Part shown: in pieces, positions 52,990 through 62,161 of the stretch
Layout: every line of letters starts with the position of its first letter
Position numbering within the stretch: position 1 is the stretch's first letter
Assembly (NCBI RefSeq): GCF_004217315.1
Contig: NZ_SGWR01000003.1
Location: forward strand, 620,001-684,000
Source of the DNA: Corticibacter populi
GTDB taxonomy: Bacteria; Pseudomonadota; Gammaproteobacteria; Burkholderiales; Burkholderiaceae_C
Direction: 5' to 3'
Length of the DNA stretch: 64,000 nt
Translations under genes and position numbers: made by a program
Notes under the pieces: generated by a model
What the model was told of the DNA's origin: nothing
The model's input: the letters and a program-made list of their open reading frames with translations, nothing else
Database searches by the model: none

Positions 52990-54111
52990 TCAGGCGGCGG
53001 CGCGCTGCGCCAGGGCCGCGTTGGCGGGCAGGCGGGCGTCGCCCGTGTCTGTGGCGGGCACCGCGGTGGCGCCTGTGTCCATGCGCCGGCCCGTGGCGTC
53101 GAAGAAGTGCAGGTCGCCCGCAGCGCATTGCAGCGCCAGTTCGTCGCCCACCTGCAGGTTTTGCTGGCCGTCCACGCGCAGAGTCAGCGCCTCGCTGCCG
53201 ACCTCGCAGCGCAGCACCAGGTCGGCGCCCAGATATTCGAAGCTCAGCACGCGCGCGCGCAGCGCGGCGGTCTGGTCTGCAGGGGCCAGCCGCACGCACT
53301 CGGGCCGCACGCCCAGGTGCGCGGCGCCGGCTGGCGCGCCGGTGGCCACGGCGCTGCCGAGGATGTGGCCCTGCGCATCCAGGCGCAGCAGGTTCATGGG
53401 TGGCGTGCCGATGAAGCGCGCGGCAAACAGCGAAGCCGGCCGGGCGTAGGCGCGGCGCGGCGCGTCGTTCTGTTCGATGCGGCCCTGGCTCAGCAGCACG
53501 ACCTGGTCGGCCATGCTCATGGCTTCGGTCTGGTCGTGGGTGACATAGACCACCGTCAGACCCAGGCGCTGCTGCAGCTCGCGCAACTCGTGGCGCATTT
53601 CCTGGCGCAACTGCGCATCCAGGTTCGAGAGCGGCTCGTCCATCAGGCACACGCTGGCGCGCGCCACCAGCGCCCGGCCCAGTGCCACGCGCTGCTGTTG
53701 CCCGCCCGAGAGCTGGCCCGGCTTGCGCTGCAGCAACTGGGAGAGCCCCAGCAGCGCGGCGGCTTCCTCGACGCGCTGGCGCGCCTCGGCCTTGGGCGTC
53801 TTGCGAACGGCCAGCCCGAAGCCGATGTTCTCGGCCACCGACAGGTGCGGAAACAGCGCGTAGTTCTGGAACACCATGGCGATGCCGCGCTGCGAGGGCG
53901 GGCGGTGGGTGACGTCCGCGCCGCCGATGAGCACCTGGCCGGCCGTGGCCGTCTCCAGCCCGGCAATGATGCGCAGTGTGGTGGATTTGCCGCAGCCCGA
54001 AGGCCCCAGCAGCACGCAGAAGGAGGCGGGCGCGATGCGCAAGTCGATGGCATGCAGCGCCACAGCGTCACCCCAGGCCTTGGAGATGCCGCGCAACTCG
54101 ATCATGGACAT
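52990..54111 (-). CDS. ugpC: ABC transporter ATP-binding protein (UgpC/MalK type)
   Basis: A 373-residue ATPase that powers the UgpABE-like importer. It has Walker A GPSGCGKSTTLR near residue 36, the Q-loop QNYALFPHL, the signature LSGGQQQRVALGRALV, Walker B SVCLMDEPLSNLDAQLR and the H-loop VTHDQTEAM. The C-terminal OB/TOBE regulatory domain starts around residue 235. ATG 54111 gives MSMIELRGISKAWG; ATG 54105 is an alternative, and the frame upstream is not supported. It is the first gene of the operon, an order (C-B-A-E) different from enterobacterial ugpBAEC. Confidence 0.9.
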   Translation of the reverse strand: MSMIELRGISKAWGDAVALHAIDLRIAPASFCVLLGPSGCGKSTTLRIIAGLETATAGQVLIGGADVTHRPPSQRGIAMVFQNYALFPHLSVAENIGFGLAVRKTPKAEARQRVEEAAALLGLSQLLQRKPGQLSGGQQQRVALGRALVARASVCLMDEPLSNLDAQLRQEMRHELRELQQRLGLTVVYVTHDQTEAMSMADQVVLLSQGRIEQNDAPRRAYARPASLFAARFIGTPPMNLLRLDAQGHILGSAVATGAPAGAAHLGVRPECVRLAPADQTAALRARVLSFEYLGADLVLRCEVGSEALTLRVDGQQNLQVGDELALQCAAGDLHFFDATGRRMDTGATAVPATDTGDARLPANAALAQRAAA

Positions 54112-54263
54112 GGGCGTTTGGATTCCTGTTTCACGGTTCTTGGCAAGCCCGCCATCGTAGAAACGCAATGTGTCAGAATCGTGACGTTGGCTGGACGTGC
54201 TGGTGGTGTGCTGGTGGTGTCCCGGTGGTGCGCAGGCCGGCAGGCCCTACAATGGCGGTCGCT

Positions 54264-54483
54264 GAAGGTGCTCGCGCATGCCGCTCTGGCGTGCGCAGTT
54301 CAACGGGAAGCAGAACGGCGCGGAGCCCCAGTGGCCGCCGCGCCCAGCCTGCGCTGCCCCCGCAACGGTGAGCGGAGGGGACTGGCAAGCAGTCCCAGCA
54401 TTCCAATCCACGGCCACTGGCGTCCAGGCGACGCTGGGAAGGCCTGGAATGTCCATCCGCCAGCCCGGATACCGGCCTGCAGC
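54264..54483 (+). promoter_or_regulatory. Cobalamin (AdoCbl) riboswitch
   Basis: The region has the conserved parts of the B12 riboswitch in order: GAAGGTGCTCGC at the 5' end, AACGGGAAGCAGAACGGC, the junction CTGCCCCCGCAACGGTGAGCGG, GCTGGGAAGGCC, and the B12 box AGCCCGGATACCGGCCTGC at 54462-54480. It sits about 100 bp upstream of btuB and would turn down the whole uptake and salvage operon when cobalamin is plentiful. Confidence 0.95.
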
Positions 54484-54585
54484 AGTGGTGGTGTGATACC
54501 TGTCTCTTTGACTGACGGGCGTGCGCCACTGTTTGGCCGTGACTGACGGGGAGGTCGGTTCGGCGCCTCATCCCATTGTCCTGCC

Positions 54586-56490
54586 ATGTCGCTCCACACG
54601 ATGCCTCTTGCATGCACGCACCCGCATGCCGTACCTGGCCGCCAGTCCGGCCACGCTCCCTCCAACCTGACGCGCGCCGCCGTGATCCCGTTGATCCTCT
54701 CTGCAGGTCTGGGCGCGTCCGGCGCCACCATGGCGCAGAACCCGATGCTCGATGAGGTGGTGGTCACCGCCACCCGCACCGAGCAGCGCCTGATCGACAC
54801 GCTGGCCGATGTGTCGGTGCTTGACCGCGAGGCGATCGAGCAAAGCGGCGTGACCGGAGTGGCTGATGTGCTCGCGCGCCTGCCGGGCGTCGAGATCTCG
54901 CGCAATGGCGGGCCGGGTGCCACCACCAGCGTGTTTCTGCGTGGCGGCAACACCAGCCATACCGCTGTCTTCATCGATGGGGCGCGGGTCGATTCGCAAT
55001 CGACCGGCGGCGCTCCATGGGAGGCGATGCCGCTGTCGATGATCGAGCGCATCGAGGTGTTGCGTGGCCCGGCCGCCGCCGTGTATGGCTCGGACGCCAT
55101 TGGCGGGGTGATCCAGATCTTCACGCGCAAGGGCCAGGCCGGCTACCAGCCTTATGTCTCGGTGGGAGCGGGCAACCAGCGCACCTGGGACGTGGCCGGT
55201 GGTGTCAGCGGTGCGGCCCATGGCTGGGACTATGCGGTCAGTGCCAGCCATGAGCGCAGCCGCGGCTTCAATGCCCGGCCCGATACACCGACCGCCAACC
55301 CGGACGACGACGGCTACCGGCGCAGTTCCGCGCATGCCAAGCTCGGCTACCAGTTCAGCCAGGGGCAGCGCCTGCAGGGTTCGCTGCTGAGCAGTCACGT
55401 CAATGCCGGCTACGACACCACGAACCGCACGCGCGACGATCGCGCCAAGAACCGCCTGCACACGCTGAACCTGGCCTGGAATGCGCAGTGGAGCGAGCGC
55501 TACGGCAGCACCCTGAGCGTCAGCGATTCGACGGCGCGCTATGAAACCACACCCAATCCCTATCTCACCGATACGCGGATACGCAGCTATCTGTTCCAGA
55601 ATGAGTATCGCCTGGGCGCACAACTGCTGACGGCGGCACTGGAGCGGCGCGAGGACCATCTGGAAAACGATCCGATCGACCGCAGTCGTCACCAGAACGC
55701 ACTGGCACTGGGCTATGGCGTGCAACTGGGCGCCCACAGCCTGCAGGCCAATGCGCGCTATGACGACGACAGCGAGTTCGGTGGTGAAACCACCGGTTCG
55801 CTGGCCTATGGACTGGCCATCACGCCGAACTGGCGCGCGCGCGCTTCGGTGGGCAAGGCATTCCGCGCACCCACGTTGTACCAGCGTTTCAGCGACTATG
55901 GCGTGGCATCGCTGGTGCCGGAGACCAGCCGCAACGTCGAAGCGGGACTGGTCTATTCGGAGGGCAGCAGCCACCTCTCCATCACGGTCTACCGCAATAC
56001 CGTGCGGAACCTCATCTCTTACGTCAGCAATACCGGCGGTGTCAGTGCCTGTGCTTCGGACAGGGGGTGTTACGCGAATACAGCCCGAGCACGTTACCAG
56101 GGCATCACGATTGCCGGCGGCACCGAGCTGGCCGGGGTGCGGCTGCACGGCTCGGTCGATGTGCAGAACCCCAAGGACCTGGACACGAACAAGCAACTGG
56201 CGCGCCGTGCCAAGCGCCACGCCATGCTGGGCGCGGACTGGAATGCCGCCGGCTGGCTGCTCGGTGCCGAAATGCAGACCTCGGCTGCGCGTTGGGATGA
56301 TGCTGCCAACGTCAATCGCCTGGGGGGCTACACGCTCTGGAACCTGACGGTCAGCCGGCCATTGGCCAAGGATTGGCTGCTCACTGCCCGTTTCGACAAT
56401 CTCACCGATAAGCAGTATGAGCTGGCCCGTACCTATGCCACGGCGGGCCGCACCTTCTATGTCGGCCTGAAGTGGGCGCCGGGCCAGTAA
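54586..56490 (+). CDS. btuB: TonB-dependent vitamin B12 receptor
   Basis: BtuB carries cobalamins across the outer membrane with energy from TonB. The 634-residue protein has a long N-terminal region ending in a signal-like hydrophobic stretch AAVIPLILSAGLGASGATMAQ and a TonB box in DEVVVTATRTEQRL. Its plug domain (VADVLARLPGVEISRNGGPGATTSVFLRGGNTSHTAVFIDGARV, LRGPAAAVYGSDAIGGVIQIFTRKG) is followed by a 22-strand barrel ending ARTYATAGRTFYVGLKW. A B12 riboswitch upstream and cob/btu genes downstream settle the identity. The predicted start at 54586 gives an unusually long pre-signal segment; a later Met may be used. Confidence 0.95.
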   Translation: MSLHTMPLACTHPHAVPGRQSGHAPSNLTRAAVIPLILSAGLGASGATMAQNPMLDEVVVTATRTEQRLIDTLADVSVLDREAIEQSGVTGVADVLARLPGVEISRNGGPGATTSVFLRGGNTSHTAVFIDGARVDSQSTGGAPWEAMPLSMIERIEVLRGPAAAVYGSDAIGGVIQIFTRKGQAGYQPYVSVGAGNQRTWDVAGGVSGAAHGWDYAVSASHERSRGFNARPDTPTANPDDDGYRRSSAHAKLGYQFSQGQRLQGSLLSSHVNAGYDTTNRTRDDRAKNRLHTLNLAWNAQWSERYGSTLSVSDSTARYETTPNPYLTDTRIRSYLFQNEYRLGAQLLTAALERREDHLENDPIDRSRHQNALALGYGVQLGAHSLQANARYDDDSEFGGETTGSLAYGLAITPNWRARASVGKAFRAPTLYQRFSDYGVASLVPETSRNVEAGLVYSEGSSHLSITVYRNTVRNLISYVSNTGGVSACASDRGCYANTARARYQGITIAGGTELAGVRLHGSVDVQNPKDLDTNKQLARRAKRHAMLGADWNAAGWLLGAEMQTSAARWDDAANVNRLGGYTLWNLTVSRPLAKDWLLTARFDNLTDKQYELARTYATAGRTFYVGLKWAPGQ

Positions 56491-56524
56491 ACTCGCGTCC
56501 CCCTTGACTTCGCGCTCCCCGGCC

Positions 56525-57955
56525 ATGACCTTGCACTGTCCCGCCCTGCTCATTACCGCCATGGCTTCGGGCCAGGGCAAGACATTGACGGTGGCGGCCT
56601 TGGCGCGCCTGCACGCGCGCCAGGGCCGGCGCGTGCGGGTCTTCAAATGCGGGCCGGATTTCCTCGACCCGCTCTGGCACGAACTGGCCAGTGGCGCGCC
56701 GGCGCAGACCATCGATCTGTGGATGACCGGCGAGGCCGACATCCGCGCGCGCCTGCACGAAGCCGCCGGGCAGGCCGACCTGATTCTGGTCGAAGGGGTG
56801 ATGGGCCTCTTCGATGGCAAGCCCAGCGTGGCCGATCTGGCCGAACTGCTGCAGATCCCGGTGCTGCCGGTGCTGCACGCCGGCAGCATGGCGCAGTCGA
56901 TCGGCGCGGTCGCGCATGGCCTCAGGCACTATCGTGCCGGCCTGCGCTGGGCCGGTGTGCTGGCCAATGGAGTGGCCAGCGCGCACCATGCCGATTTGCT
57001 GCGCGAGGCGCTGCTGGAGCAGGGCGACTGGCTGGGCGCCTTGCCGCGCCTGGCCGTGCCCCAATCGGCGGCAGGCGAATCGGAGGATGTGGCGGCGAAG
57101 GCACCGGCAGAGAGCAGCCTGCTGCCCGAGCGCCACCTGGGCCTGGTGCCGGCCACCGAGATGCAGGACGCCCTGCAGCGCCTCGATGCCGCGGCCGACG
57201 CGCTGGCGCAGACGCCGCTGGGCCAGCTCGACTGGCCCGAGTGGCAGCGCCGCTGGAGCGTGCCTTTCGAGGCCGTGCCGGCACCGGCCGAGCGGCTGCC
57301 GCAGCGCCTGCGGGGCCGCAAGATCGCGGTGGCGCGCGACGCCGCCTTTGCCTTCATCTACCCGGCCAATCTCGCCACGCTGGAGGCGCTGGGGGCACGC
57401 GTGGTGTTCTTTTCGCCGCTGGCCGGCCACCGCCTGCCGCCCTGCGATGCGGTCTGGCTGCCCGGCGGCTACCCGGAGCTGCACGCCGCGCCACTGAGCG
57501 CGAACACGACGCTGCGCGCCGATCTCGCCGCCCATCTGGCGGCCGGCAAGCCGTTGTGGGCCGAGTGCGGTGGCATGCTGGCGCTGTGTGAATCGGTGCA
57601 GCACACCAACGGCCAGTGCGAGCCGCTCTGGGGCCTGCTGCCGGGCCAGGCCCGGATGCAGCCGCGCCTGGCTGGCCTCGGCCACCAGCAACTGCAGCTG
57701 CCCGCCGTCTGTGGCCGGGGCGCGGCCAGGCAGGCGCCGCTGCGCGGCCACACCTTCCACTATTCCACGCTGGCGAGCGAGGCGCCGGTGGTGGCGCGCA
57801 CCGCGCGGCCGGTGCCGCGCCGCACGCCCGATGCGGGCGAGGCGCTCTACCAGCTCGGCAGCCTGCGGGCCAGTTACTTCCATGCGTGGTTTCCGTCCAG
57901 CCCATTGGCCGTGGCCACGCTGCTGGGAAGTGCTGGCGGGAGTGGGGCCGCATGA
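56525..57955 (+). CDS. cobB: Cobyrinate a,c-diamide synthase
   Basis: CobB/CbiA amidates the a and c side chains of cobyrinate using glutamine and ATP. The 476-residue protein has the N-terminal P-loop-like ALLITAMASGQGKTLTVAALARLHARQGRRVRVFKCGPDFLDPLWH and VEGVMGLFDGKPS, then a triad-type glutaminase domain with the nucleophile Cys in LWAECGGMLALCES and the C-terminal His in SYFHAWFPSS. It overlaps the next gene by four bases. An upstream in-frame start at 56504 is possible. Confidence 0.95.
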   Translation: MTLHCPALLITAMASGQGKTLTVAALARLHARQGRRVRVFKCGPDFLDPLWHELASGAPAQTIDLWMTGEADIRARLHEAAGQADLILVEGVMGLFDGKPSVADLAELLQIPVLPVLHAGSMAQSIGAVAHGLRHYRAGLRWAGVLANGVASAHHADLLREALLEQGDWLGALPRLAVPQSAAGESEDVAAKAPAESSLLPERHLGLVPATEMQDALQRLDAAADALAQTPLGQLDWPEWQRRWSVPFEAVPAPAERLPQRLRGRKIAVARDAAFAFIYPANLATLEALGARVVFFSPLAGHRLPPCDAVWLPGGYPELHAAPLSANTTLRADLAAHLAAGKPLWAECGGMLALCESVQHTNGQCEPLWGLLPGQARMQPRLAGLGHQQLQLPAVCGRGAARQAPLRGHTFHYSTLASEAPVVARTARPVPRRTPDAGEALYQLGSLRASYFHAWFPSSPLAVATLLGSAGGSGAA

Positions 57956-58596
57956 ATATCCCATCGTCCATGCCTTGCTCCCGCCACACCCTGGTGCTGG
58001 GCGGCCAGAAAAGCGGCAAGTCGCGCCATGCCGAGACGCTGGCCGCCCGCTGGCTGGCGCGGGACCGGGCGCACGAGGCGGTGCTGGTGGCCACGGCCCG
58101 GCCCTGGGATGCGGAGATGCGCGCGCGCATCGCTCGCCATCAGCAGGACCGCCTGCGCCGCGTGCCGGCCATGCGCACGGTGGAGGAGCCACTGCAACTG
58201 GCCGATTGCATTGCCCGCCACAGCCAGCCTCATGTGCTGCTCGTGGTCGACTGCATGGGCATGTGGCTGACCAACTGGCTGATGCCGGCCGACGCGAGCC
58301 AGCATGACGGTGGTGATCACGATGGCGATGCCGCGCTGGCGCAACGCCGGGCTGCCTGGCAGGGCGCGTGCGCGGCGCTGCGGCAGGCTCTGGATGCGGC
58401 GCCCGGGCCGGTGCTGATGGTCAGCAACGAGATCGGCTGGGGCGTGATCCCGCTCGGTCGCGAGGTACGGGTCTTTGTCGATGCGCTGGGCCTGCTCAAC
58501 CAGCAGCTGGCGGCACAATGCGTTACCGTGGTGCTGATGGCGGCCGGCCTGCCGCTGATGCTGAAACAGCCGGATACACCGGATGGAGGGCCGTGA
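57952..58596 (+). CDS. cobU: Adenosylcobinamide kinase/adenosylcobinamide-phosphate guanylyltransferase
   Basis: CobU/CobP phosphorylates adenosylcobinamide and transfers GMP to it, the nucleotide-loop step of B12 assembly and salvage. The 214-residue protein has the P-loop LVLGGQKSGKSRHAE near residue 15, VATARPWDAEMRARIARHQQDR with the expected guanylylated His region, LVVDCMGMWLTNWL and VSNEIGWGVIPLGREVRVFVDALGLLNQQLA. A His/Asp-rich insertion (ASQHDGGDHDGDAA) lies near residue 120. ATG 57952 overlaps the cobB stop. Confidence 0.94.
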   Translation: MNIPSSMPCSRHTLVLGGQKSGKSRHAETLAARWLARDRAHEAVLVATARPWDAEMRARIARHQQDRLRRVPAMRTVEEPLQLADCIARHSQPHVLLVVDCMGMWLTNWLMPADASQHDGGDHDGDAALAQRRAAWQGACAALRQALDAAPGPVLMVSNEIGWGVIPLGREVRVFVDALGLLNQQLAAQCVTVVLMAAGLPLMLKQPDTPDGGP

Positions 58597-59603
58597 TGGA
58601 AAGTCGTGCAATCGGCCATCGAACATGGGGAGGAGGGGCGGCCATCCGGCGGCTGGCGGCCCTGCTGCAGGCGCTGCTGATGTTGCTGATGTCGGCGGCC
58701 ATGCCGGTGCGGGCTGCGGATGTGGCGGCGCCGGCGCAAACCGTGGCCGAGGCGGGCGTCACCGTCACCGACGACCGCGGCCGCCCGCAGCACTTCGACC
58801 AGGCGCCAATGCGCATCGTCAGCCTGCTGCCGTCGCTGACCGAGAGTGTCTGCGCGCTGGGAGCTTGCGGCCGGCTGGTGGCGGTGGACCGTTATTCCGA
58901 GTATCCGCCCGAGGTGCGCCAACTGCCGCAGGCCGGCGGCGGACTGGACCCGAGCATCGAGTCGGTGGTGGCGCAGCGCCCGGATGTGGTGCTGATCTCG
59001 GCGGCCTCGCGGGCCACCGAGCGGCTCGAGGCGCTGGGCTTGCGCACCGTGGTGCTCGAGCCCAAGACGCATGCCGACGTCGAGCGCGTGCTGCAACTGC
59101 TCGAGGCGCTGCTGCAAGTGCCGGCGCACGAGGGCCGGCACGGCGCTGAGGCTGCGCCCACGGCGGCCGGGCTGTGGCGGCGCATCAACGATGGTGTCGA
59201 TGCCGCAGCGGCCAGCCTGCCGCCGGCGGCGGCGCAGTGGCGTGTCTATCTGGAAGTCAGCCGCGGCCCGTATGCGGCCGGGCCCGACTCCTTCATCGGC
59301 CAGACCCTGCAGCGCCTGGGCGTGCAGAACGTCGTGCCGGCCGAGCTGGGCCCGTTTCCGCGCCTGAGTCCCGAATACGTGCTGCGCGCCGACCCGGATG
59401 TGATCCTCATCAGCAACCGCAGCATGCAGGCCGACTACACCTATCCCGGCTGGCACAACATGCGCGCCATCCGCGCGCAGCGCCTGTGCCTGTTCGACGC
59501 CGAGGACTCCAACGTGCTGGTGCGCCCCGGCCCACGCATGGATCTGGCCGCGCGCCTGATGGCCGACTGCATTCGCAGCAAGATGCAGGACCGCGACGAA
59601 TGA
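58596..59603 (+). CDS. btuF: Periplasmic cobalamin-binding protein (BtuF-like)
   Basis: A 335-residue helical-backbone binding protein (PeripBP_2 domain) for cobalamin or cobinamide. The signal peptide MESRAIGHRTWGGGAAIRRLAALLQALLMLLMSAAMPVRA ends near residue 40. Family segments are MRIVSLLPSLTESVCALGACGRLVAVDRYSEYPPEV, SIESVVAQRPDVVLISA and SPEYVLRADPDVILISN. Its place directly before btuC and btuD genes within a B12 riboswitch-controlled operon supports BtuF over a siderophore receptor. The start overlaps the cobU stop by one base. Confidence 0.9.
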   Translation: MESRAIGHRTWGGGAAIRRLAALLQALLMLLMSAAMPVRAADVAAPAQTVAEAGVTVTDDRGRPQHFDQAPMRIVSLLPSLTESVCALGACGRLVAVDRYSEYPPEVRQLPQAGGGLDPSIESVVAQRPDVVLISAASRATERLEALGLRTVVLEPKTHADVERVLQLLEALLQVPAHEGRHGAEAAPTAAGLWRRINDGVDAAAASLPPAAAQWRVYLEVSRGPYAAGPDSFIGQTLQRLGVQNVVPAELGPFPRLSPEYVLRADPDVILISNRSMQADYTYPGWHNMRAIRAQRLCLFDAEDSNVLVRPGPRMDLAARLMADCIRSKMQDRDE

Positions 59604-60673
59604 CGCAGTCGCCCGCCATGCCGCGCCCCGCCGTTGACGCCGATGCCGCGCCCGACAACCAGCAGTTGCGCCGCAGCCGCTGGCTGGTGTTGGCGCTGCT
59701 GGTGCTGGCATTGCTGCTGTGCGGCATCGGCCTGGGGGTGGGCAGCCAGGGTCTCGAAAGCGTGCGGACGATGCTGCAGGATGCGGTGGCGCGCCAGATC
59801 GTCTGGGACATCCGCCTGCCGCGCACGCTGGGCGCACTGCTGGCCGGCGCGCTGCTGGGACTGGCCGGCTGCGTGGCGCAGGGCCTGTTCCGCAATCCGC
59901 TGGCCGATCCCTATCTGCTCGGCAGTGCCTCCGGTGCTTCGCTGGGCGTGGCGCTGGCCATGATGCTCTCGGGTTCGTCGTCGCTGGTGTTGCCCTGGCT
60001 GGTGCATCTGGGCATGACCGGCGTGGCCTTCATCGGCTCGGTGCTGGCCGTGCTGCTGACGCTGACGCTGGCGCGCGGCGTGCAAGGGGGCCTGCGCCTG
60101 CTGCTCGCCGGCGTGATCGTCGGCGTGGTGCTGGGCGCCTGCAAGGATGTGATCCTGCTGACGCACCAGGACATTCTGCAGGCCATGCAGTCCTACGAAC
60201 TGGGCAGTACCGGCTTCATCGGCTGGACGGCCTGCGTCATCATGGCGCTGGTGCTGCTGCTGTGCCTGCTGGCGGCCTGGAGCCTGAGTCGCGTGCTCGA
60301 TGGCCTGGCGCTGGGCGAGGCCACGGCGCGCTCGCTGGGTCTGCCGCTGCCGGCCATGCAGGCGGCGCTGATCGGCGTGCTGTCGCTGGCGACTGCCGCC
60401 GCCGTGGCGCAGACCGGCCTGCTGGCCTTCGTTGGTCTCGCCGCGCCGCACCTGGTGCGTTCCATCGTGCGGGTGCGCCACAACCGGCTGGTGCTGCTGT
60501 CGGCGCTGATGGGTGGCGTGCTGCTGTGCGCGGCCGATCTGCTCGCGCGTGGCCTGGTGGCGCCGCAGGAACTGCCGGTGGGCGTGCTCACCGCGCTGCT
60601 GGGTGGTGGCTACCTGCTGTGGCTGATGCACCGCCAGCGCAGCCGCAGCCCATTGGGGCAGGGGGAAGGCTGA
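59600..60673 (+). CDS. btuC: Cobalamin ABC transporter permease (BtuC-like, FecCD family)
   Basis: A 357-residue inner-membrane permease with about ten helices. FecCD signatures are LPRTLGALLAGALLGLAGCVAQGLFRNPLADPYLLGSASGASLGVALAM near residues 75-120 and the cytoplasmic EAA-like loop ATARSLGLPLPAMQAALIGVLSLATAAAVAQTGLLAFVGLAAPHLVR. It overlaps btuF by four bases and btuD by one, so the three importer genes are translationally coupled. Confidence 0.94.
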   Translation: MTQSPAMPRPAVDADAAPDNQQLRRSRWLVLALLVLALLLCGIGLGVGSQGLESVRTMLQDAVARQIVWDIRLPRTLGALLAGALLGLAGCVAQGLFRNPLADPYLLGSASGASLGVALAMMLSGSSSLVLPWLVHLGMTGVAFIGSVLAVLLTLTLARGVQGGLRLLLAGVIVGVVLGACKDVILLTHQDILQAMQSYELGSTGFIGWTACVIMALVLLLCLLAAWSLSRVLDGLALGEATARSLGLPLPAMQAALIGVLSLATAAAVAQTGLLAFVGLAAPHLVRSIVRVRHNRLVLLSALMGGVLLCAADLLARGLVAPQELPVGVLTALLGGGYLLWLMHRQRSRSPLGQGEG

Positions 60674-61554
60674 TGCGCGCCATGCCAGGTGATAGGCAAA
60701 ATGATCGGCAAAGTGGTCTGTCCGATGATGCTGGCGCGGGTGCACCGGATGGCACCGCCGCGCTGCAGGCGGTGGACCTGACGGTCTGCCTGGGCGGCCA
60801 GCCGGTGCTGCAGGGCGTGAACGTGGTTTTTGCGCGCGGGCGCTGGACCAGCATCGTCGGCCCCAATGGCGCTGGCAAGTCCACCCTGCTCAAGGCGCTG
60901 GCGGGCCTGTTGCCGGCCAGTGGCGGCCAGGTGTGGCTGGCCGGCCAGCCACTCGCGGCCATCGGTGCGCGCACCCGTGCGCAGCAGCTGGCCTGGCTGG
61001 GCCAGGGCGAGCGCGCACTCGACGAGCTGACGGCCTACGACACCGTGATGCTTGGCCGCATGCCGCACCAGGGCTGGTTGGCCACCACGACGCGCGAGGA
61101 TGAGTGCATCGTGCGCGAAGCCATGCAGGGCACGCAGACCTGGGCGTTCCGCGGGCGCAGCCTCGCCGAGCTCTCGGGCGGCGAGCGCCAGCGCGTGCTG
61201 CTGGCGCGGGCGCTGGCGGTGCGGGCGCCGCTGCTCCTGATGGACGAGCCGCTGGCCAACCTCGATCCACCGCACCAGACCCAGTGGCTGCTGGACATGC
61301 GCGCGCTGCTGGCGCGCGGCGTCACGCTGGTGAGCGTGCTGCACGAGGTCTCCATCGCCCTGCAGGCCGACGAGCTGTTGGTGCTCGACGCCGGGCGCGT
61401 GCTGCACCATGGCGAAAGCGGCGATGCCGCCACGCGCGCGGCCGTCGAGGCGGTGTTTCGCCACCGCATCGCGGTGCGCGAGGTCGAGGGTCAATGGACG
61501 GCGATTCCCAATCTCCATTCCAGCATCCATTCCAACGTGCATTCCAAGACTTGA
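60673..61554 (+). CDS. btuD: Cobalamin ABC transporter ATP-binding protein (BtuD-like)
   Basis: A 293-residue ATPase of the FecE/BtuD family. It has Walker [17 protein letters not shown] near residue 62, the signature [15 protein letters not shown], Walker [17 protein letters not shown] and the H-loop [12 protein letters not shown]. The N-terminal 30 residues and the C-terminal tail ([14 protein letters not shown], encoded by short CATTCCA-like repeats) are extra to the core. It drives uptake through the btuC-encoded permease. Confidence 0.94.
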   Translation: MRAMPGDRQNDRQSGLSDDAGAGAPDGTAALQAVDLTVCLGGQPVLQGVNVVFARGRWTSIVGPNGAGKSTLLKALAGLLPASGGQVWLAGQPLAAIGARTRAQQLAWLGQGERALDELTAYDTVMLGRMPHQGWLATTTREDECIVREAMQGTQTWAFRGRSLAELSGGERQRVLLARALAVRAPLLLMDEPLANLDPPHQTQWLLDMRALLARGVTLVSVLHEVSIALQADELLVLDAGRVLHHGESGDAATRAAVEAVFRHRIAVREVEGQWTAIPNLHSSIHSNVHSKT

Positions 61555-61573
61555 AGCAGACAGGAGCATTCCC

Positions 61574-62143
61574 ATGCAGATCGAACAACCTCCCGTGGAC
61601 CGCCAGGCCGACAAGCCCCAGGGCGAACGGCGCGGCCTGATCCTCATCAACACCGGTGATGGCAAGGGCAAGAGCACTTCGGCCTTCGGGCTGGCGCTGC
61701 GCGCGCATGGCCGTGGCAAGCCGGTGAAGATCTACCAGTTCCTCAAGGTGCCTTCGGCGCGGTTTGGCGAGCATCGCGCGTTCGAGACGCTGGGCGTGCC
61801 CATCGAGGGCCTGGGGGATGGTTTCACCTGGAAGAGCCGCGACATGGAGCATTCGGCCGAACTGGCCCGCCAGGGTTGGCAGCAGGCGCGCGCCGACATC
61901 CTCTCGGGCGACCACTTCCTCGTCGTGCTCGACGAGGTCACCTACCCGCTGATCTACGGCTGGCTGCCGCTGGCCGAGGTGGTCGAGACGCTGCAGCAGC
62001 GCCCCGCGCACGTGCACGTCATGCTCACCGGCCGGCGCTGCCCCGAGGAGCTGGTTGCCATCGCCGACACCGTCACCGAGATGCACCTGGTCAAGCACGC
62101 CTACCAGGCGGGCGTGCCGGCCCAGCGTGGCATCGAGGATTGA
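61574..62143 (+). CDS. cobO: Corrinoid adenosyltransferase (CobO/BtuR)
   Basis: CobO adds the 5'-deoxyadenosyl group from ATP to cob(I)yrinate or cobinamide. The 189-residue protein has the family P-loop [37 protein letters not shown] near residues 22-58, [14 protein letters not shown] and the C-terminal [39 protein letters not shown], which is almost invariant in BtuR/CobO proteins. ATG 61574 has an AGGAGC-type site upstream. Confidence 0.96.
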   Translation: MQIEQPPVDRQADKPQGERRGLILINTGDGKGKSTSAFGLALRAHGRGKPVKIYQFLKVPSARFGEHRAFETLGVPIEGLGDGFTWKSRDMEHSAELARQGWQQARADILSGDHFLVVLDEVTYPLIYGWLPLAEVVETLQQRPAHVHVMLTGRRCPEELVAIADTVTEMHLVKHAYQAGVPAQRGIED

Positions 62144-62161
62144 CGCCCTGAGGGCGCTGCC

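Noticed and set aside
54199-54231. GTGCTGGTGGT-type repeats upstream of the riboswitch
   Set aside because: Only two or three short copies, explained by low-complexity sequence; no function suggested.
54509-54550. Direct repeat TGACTGACGGG downstream of the riboswitch
   Set aside because: Two 11-bp copies 31 bp apart without another signal; too little to call an operator.
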